Of a DNA stretch of 22,846 bases, positions 19,859 to 22,846 are shown piece by piece. The stretch lies in NCBI GenBank assembly GCA_016874895.1, contig VGSX01000022.1, forward strand, positions 1 to 22,846, written 5' to 3'. Both the position numbers and the translations under genes were made by a program. Source of the DNA: Deltaproteobacteria bacterium (GTDB taxonomy: Bacteria; Desulfobacterota; Desulfobaccia; Desulfobaccales; Desulfobaccaceae). Within the stretch, counting starts at the first letter, position 1. The number at the start of each line of letters is the position of its first letter. The notes beneath the pieces were generated by a model. The model did no database searches, was not told the origin of the DNA, and was given only the letters and a program-made list of their open reading frames with translations.

Positions 19859-20776
19859 CTAAATATAGGTCAGCCAGGCGGCATAGCGGGGATTTTCCCC
19901 CTTAACCGCGGCAAAATAGGCCTCCTGGATCTTTTGGGTGACGGGACCAGGTCTGCCGGAGCCGATGCTGCGGTCGTCTAATTGCCGCACCGGGGTGAGT
20001 TCCGCCGCAGTGCCGGATAAGAAAACCTCGTCGGCGATATACAGTTCGTCCCGGGTAAAACGATCTTCCTGATAGGAAATACCCAGGTCCCGGGCCAGGG
20101 TGAGAACGCAATCCCGGGTGATGCCCGGCAGGATGGCGGTTAAGGGCGGGGTCTTGATGACGCCATTTTTCACCAGAAAGATATTTTCCCCGGAGGCTTC
20201 CGCCACGTAACCGGCGGAATCCAGGAGAAGGGCTTCATCATACCCGGATCTGATAACCTCGCGTTTGGCCAGGATGGAGTTGACATAGTTGCCCACCACC
20301 TTGGCTTTGGTCATCATGACATTGACGTGGTGGCGGGTGAATGACGAAGTTTTCAGGCGAATGCCCAGGCGCAGGCCTTCATCTCCCAGATAGGCCCCCC
20401 AGAGCCAGGTGATGACGGCCACCCGGATGGGATTGTCCTTGGGATACAAGCCCATGGACCCGTCGCCCAGGAAGACCAGGGGTCGGAGGTAGGCCTCGGT
20501 TTGGTGGTTCTTTTTCATGGTGTCGATGCAGGCCTGATTAATCTCGGCTTCGCTGAAGGGAATATCCATTTGCATGATGTGAGCCGAATCGAACAGGCGG
20601 TGGATATGTTCCGGCAGCCGGAAAATGGCCGTGCGCCCATCTGCGCATCGATAGGCCCTGATGCCCTCAAAAACTCCCAGACCATAGTGCAGGGTGTGAG
20701 TCAGGATATGAACCTGAGCCTGGTCCCAAGACACGAATTTTCCGTCCAGCCAGATGTACTGCGCTTTCTCAACCAT
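19859..20776 (-). CDS. ilvE: Branched-chain amino-acid aminotransferase
   Basis: A 305-residue fold-type IV PLP enzyme that interconverts Val, Leu and Ile with their 2-oxo acids. Landmarks: THTLHYGLGVFEGIRAY; Lys159 just before VVGNYVNSILAK (same number as the catalytic Lys of E. coli IlvE, 309 residues); GYVAEASGENIF; and DEVFLSGTAAELTPV. The start at 20776 follows GGGAG with seven-base spacing; an upstream in-frame ATG (20791) sits on that site. It has its own promoter (20807-20835). Confidence 0.96.
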   Translation of the reverse strand: MVEKAQYIWLDGKFVSWDQAQVHILTHTLHYGLGVFEGIRAYRCADGRTAIFRLPEHIHRLFDSAHIMQMDIPFSEAEINQACIDTMKKNHQTEAYLRPLVFLGDGSMGLYPKDNPIRVAVITWLWGAYLGDEGLRLGIRLKTSSFTRHHVNVMMTKAKVVGNYVNSILAKREVIRSGYDEALLLDSAGYVAEASGENIFLVKNGVIKTPPLTAILPGITRDCVLTLARDLGISYQEDRFTRDELYIADEVFLSGTAAELTPVRQLDDRSIGSGRPGPVTQKIQEAYFAAVKGENPRYAAWLTYI

Positions 20777-20806
20777 GGGTCGCTCCCTCATACAGATTAA
20801 GGTGGA

Positions 20807-20835
20807 TTTTTACCGTTTTTTCGAGTAACTGTCAA
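20807..20835 (-). promoter_or_regulatory. Sigma-70-type promoter for ilvE
   Basis: On the minus strand TTGACA (20830-20835) is followed after 17 bases by TAAAAA (20807-20812), about 30 bases before the ilvE start. It separates ilvE from the upstream kinase gene. Confidence 0.75.
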
Positions 20836-20925
20836 TATGATTTGCCGATTGCAGGAGAGAGGATATCGGGGGGCGGCCGGCTTGGTTTCTGGCACCGGCT
20901 GCGGCGGGATTCCTGGTGGTCCGGA

Positions 20926-22846
20926 TTAATGCAGGGATACGGCTTTCTTATCCGGAGAAAGGGAATTTTTATCGAGCGTCTGGCGCACCGCTTGGGCGAG
21001 TCTGCTGATGGTCACCGGTTTGGTGAGGACCTCCCGAATGCCGGTGGCCTTTTTATCCAGCTTTTGAGTGTCCACCATGCCGGTGCACAGGATTATGGGC
21101 AGATCAGGCCGGATACGGTTGACCTCGTGAGCCAGGGCGATGCCGGTGATATGAGGCATGGTCTGGTCGGCAATGAGCAGGTCGAAGGTTTCCGGGTTGG
21201 CCCGGAAGATTTCCAGGGCTTCCACACTGCTGGATTTGGCTACCACGGTATATCCCAGGCGCTCCAGCATTTTTTTGACGATCTCGGTGAGGGTGAGCTC
21301 GTCGTCCACGAACAGGATGCGTTCCCGGCCCGTGGGCATAATGAAGGGCTTGCTCTCCACCGGCGCGGGTTCTTCCGCCTGGGCGGTATGACTCGGAAAA
21401 ATAATGCGAAAAATGGTCCCCTGCCCCGGAGTGCTCTCCACGTCGATGATACCGCCATGGTCTTCCACGATGCCATGGACTGTGGACAGACCTATGCCGG
21501 TGCCTTCCCCGGGCTCCTTGGTGGTAAAAAAGGGCTCAAAAATGCGTTCTCTGGTCTGGCTGTCCATCCCGATGCCGTTGTCTTTTATGGAGAGCTGCAC
21601 ATAAATTCCGGGCCTGACATTGCGCCAGGAGGCGGCGGCCTCGGGGGCGAGATAGATCTTTTTCACTGTCACATCGAGTCGGCCGACCTTGTCCCGCATG
21701 GCGTGGGCCGCATTGGTGCACAGGTTAAGGAGCACCTGGTGCACGCGCACGGCATCCCCGAGGATGAAGCCGGCCTGGGGGTCTATGTCCGGCTGGATGA
21801 TAATAGAGGAAGGCAGGGCGGCTCGCACCATTTTGAGACCTTCGTCAATGATATCGCTCAATTTGATGGGCTTCAGTTCGGATTTCTGATCCCGGCTGAA
21901 TAACAAGATGCGATGAACGATGTCGGTGCCTTTGTTGATGGACTGGAGGACCCGGTTGAGGTTATTCTGCAGGTCGGACTGTTCCGGCAAATCCTGCAAC
22001 GCCCCTTCGGTCCAGAATTTGATGGCCTGGAGAATATTCTTGAATTCGTGGGCGAAGCCGCCGGCCATGGTGCCCAGGGCTTCCATTTTCTGGGATTGGA
22101 GAAGCTGCCGCTGCATCCTCTTGTTGTCGCTGATGTCGCTGATAATGGCCTCGGACCCGGTGTATTGACCGTTTTCGTCGAAGGAGGGCACGGAGCTCAT
22201 CAGGACGATGACCGGATGCTTGTTTTTGGAGGAGATTTCCAATTCTTCCTGGCTGGGCTGGCCGGCTTTATTCTTAGCAATGATTTCCTGAAATTTACGC
22301 TGATTGGCCGTGTCCAGAAAGTCATAAATATGTTTTCCCAGCAAGTCCTCGACTCCGCACATGACCTTCAGGCGCGGGTTGGCCTCCCGGATAACGTTGG
22401 CCTCGTCAACTTTCAGGATGCCCACCTGGGCGTTCTCGAACATTTTGCGCAGATGGAGTTCGGATTCCTCTTTCTGCTTGATCAGATCGGCGTTGTCCAG
22501 GGCTATGGCGATCTGGTTGGCGAAACTGACGATAAAGTCCTTGTCACTGTTGGAAAATGGACCCTCTTTGGGTGTTCTGTCGGCCAGTAAAACGCCGGTG
22601 ACCGTCCCCCGGGAGGTGAGGGGGGCCACAATTATGATCTTCGGCTGCAACAACTGCAACAGAGGATTATTCTTATTTAAATTGCTCTGATCCACGTCAT
22701 TGATCACCGCGACCTGACCGGAGTTGTAGACCCGGGCGATGAGGTTGTCCAGCTTTGCAAAGGGCAGTTGATAGTCCTTCAAGTGTCGTATTTCCCGGTC
22801 ATCTAGTCCCACGGCATGGCCGAACCGCAGCAGGCGCATTTTTTCA
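20926..22846 (-). CDS. Hybrid sensor histidine kinase (GAF-PAS-HisKA-HATPase-REC), 5' end outside window
   Basis: The open frame continues past the right edge, so the N-terminus is missing. Counting from the Met at 22839: GAF-like domain about 1-120; PAS domain about 130-240; HisKA with phospho-His264 (GGFAHEFKNIL); HATPase with N box NLCTNAAHAM, DNGIGM and GTGIGLSTVHGIVEDHGG; then a C-terminal receiver domain (about 507-625) with FVDDE and the phospho-Asp in LLIADQTMP. No membrane segment is seen in this part, so the sensed signal may be cytoplasmic. The receiver suggests a phosphorelay. No partner regulator is in the window. Confidence 0.95.
   Translation of the reverse strand, partial: EKMRLLRFGHAVGLDDREIRHLKDYQLPFAKLDNLIARVYNSGQVAVINDVDQSNLNKNNPLLQLLQPKIIIVAPLTSRGTVTGVLLADRTPKEGPFSNSDKDFIVSFANQIAIALDNADLIKQKEESELHLRKMFENAQVGILKVDEANVIREANPRLKVMCGVEDLLGKHIYDFLDTANQRKFQEIIAKNKAGQPSQEELEISSKNKHPVIVLMSSVPSFDENGQYTGSEAIISDISDNKRMQRQLLQSQKMEALGTMAGGFAHEFKNILQAIKFWTEGALQDLPEQSDLQNNLNRVLQSINKGTDIVHRILLFSRDQKSELKPIKLSDIIDEGLKMVRAALPSSIIIQPDIDPQAGFILGDAVRVHQVLLNLCTNAAHAMRDKVGRLDVTVKKIYLAPEAAASWRNVRPGIYVQLSIKDNGIGMDSQTRERIFEPFFTTKEPGEGTGIGLSTVHGIVEDHGGIIDVESTPGQGTIFRIIFPSHTAQAEEPAPVESKPFIMPTGRERILFVDDELTLTEIVKKMLERLGYTVVAKSSSVEALEIFRANPETFDLLIADQTMPHITGIALAHEVNRIRPDLPIILCTGMVDTQKLDKKATGIREVLTKPVTISRLAQAVRQTLDKNSLSPDKKAVSLH

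Noticed and set aside
20842..21903. 353-codon plus-strand frame over the kinase gene
   Set aside because: Shadow of the histidine kinase; the kinase frame carries every catalytic motif.

Overview
The window looks like a moderately GC-rich chromosomal segment from a sulfate- or sulfur-metabolising bacterium, most likely a Desulfobacterota member (the former Deltaproteobacteria). The main evidence is a complete dsrMKJOP gene set on the minus strand with an RsbRD-N-type gene in front of it. An Asp-ligated 2[4Fe-4S] ferredoxin of the Desulfovibrio africanus Fd III type and a short-form N-acetylglutamate synthase paired with argJ point the same way. I cannot assign a genus from sequence reading alone. 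The cytoplasmic dsrAB and dsrC genes are not in the window.

Layout. (1) 1-1417 is gene-poor debris. A 717-bp-period tandem duplication (1-645 and 718-1362) carries truncated universal stress protein (USP) pieces, a thioredoxin-like C-terminal fragment, a 24-codon membrane-peptide ORF and a REPIN-like pair of GTAG-headed hairpins. (2) 1418-2752 holds an ArsR-type regulator, a probable tetrapyrrole-methylase remnant and a ferritin-like protein with a full bacterioferritin-type di-iron ligand set plus two cysteines. (3) 2781-8646 (minus) is one transcription unit: promoter, RsbRD-N protein, dsrM, dsrK, dsrJ, dsrO, dsrP, terminator. Start and stop codons abut or overlap by one base from dsrM to dsrO. 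(4) 8812-9577 (minus) carries a small two-helix membrane protein and an intact USP. (5) 9774-10665 holds the ferredoxin with its own promoter and a bidirectional terminator, facing a SlyD-like prolyl isomerase. (6) 11068-15607 (plus) holds the short N-acetylglutamate synthase, secA and argJ. (7) 15762-17443 (plus) holds a periplasmic trypsin-like protease with TPRs, an aromatic-rich small lipoprotein and tRNA-Ser(GCU). (8) 17451-19530 holds a carboxymuconolactone-decarboxylase-fold protein with both CxxC cysteines replaced by serine, a core-MetE-like methyltransferase and a two-CBS protein. (9) 19557-22846 (minus) holds a 63-residue Cys-rich protein, the branched-chain aminotransferase ilvE and a hybrid histidine kinase cut by the right window edge.

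How the parts work together. DsrMKJOP links membrane quinone and periplasmic redox chemistry to cytoplasmic dissimilatory sulfite reduction. The RsbRD-N protein shares its promoter, and a 21-bp inverted repeat overlaps that promoter's -10 region, so it is a candidate regulator or sensor partner. The ferredoxin, ferritin and USPs fit anaerobic iron-sulfur metabolism and stress handling. NAGS plus ArgJ provide the start and the acetyl recycling of arginine synthesis. I see no clear new multi-gene defence or mobile system. The most distinctive signals are the tandem REPIN/USP duplication, the GTAG-hairpin elements, the unusual cysteine patterns in several small proteins and the possible dsr operator.
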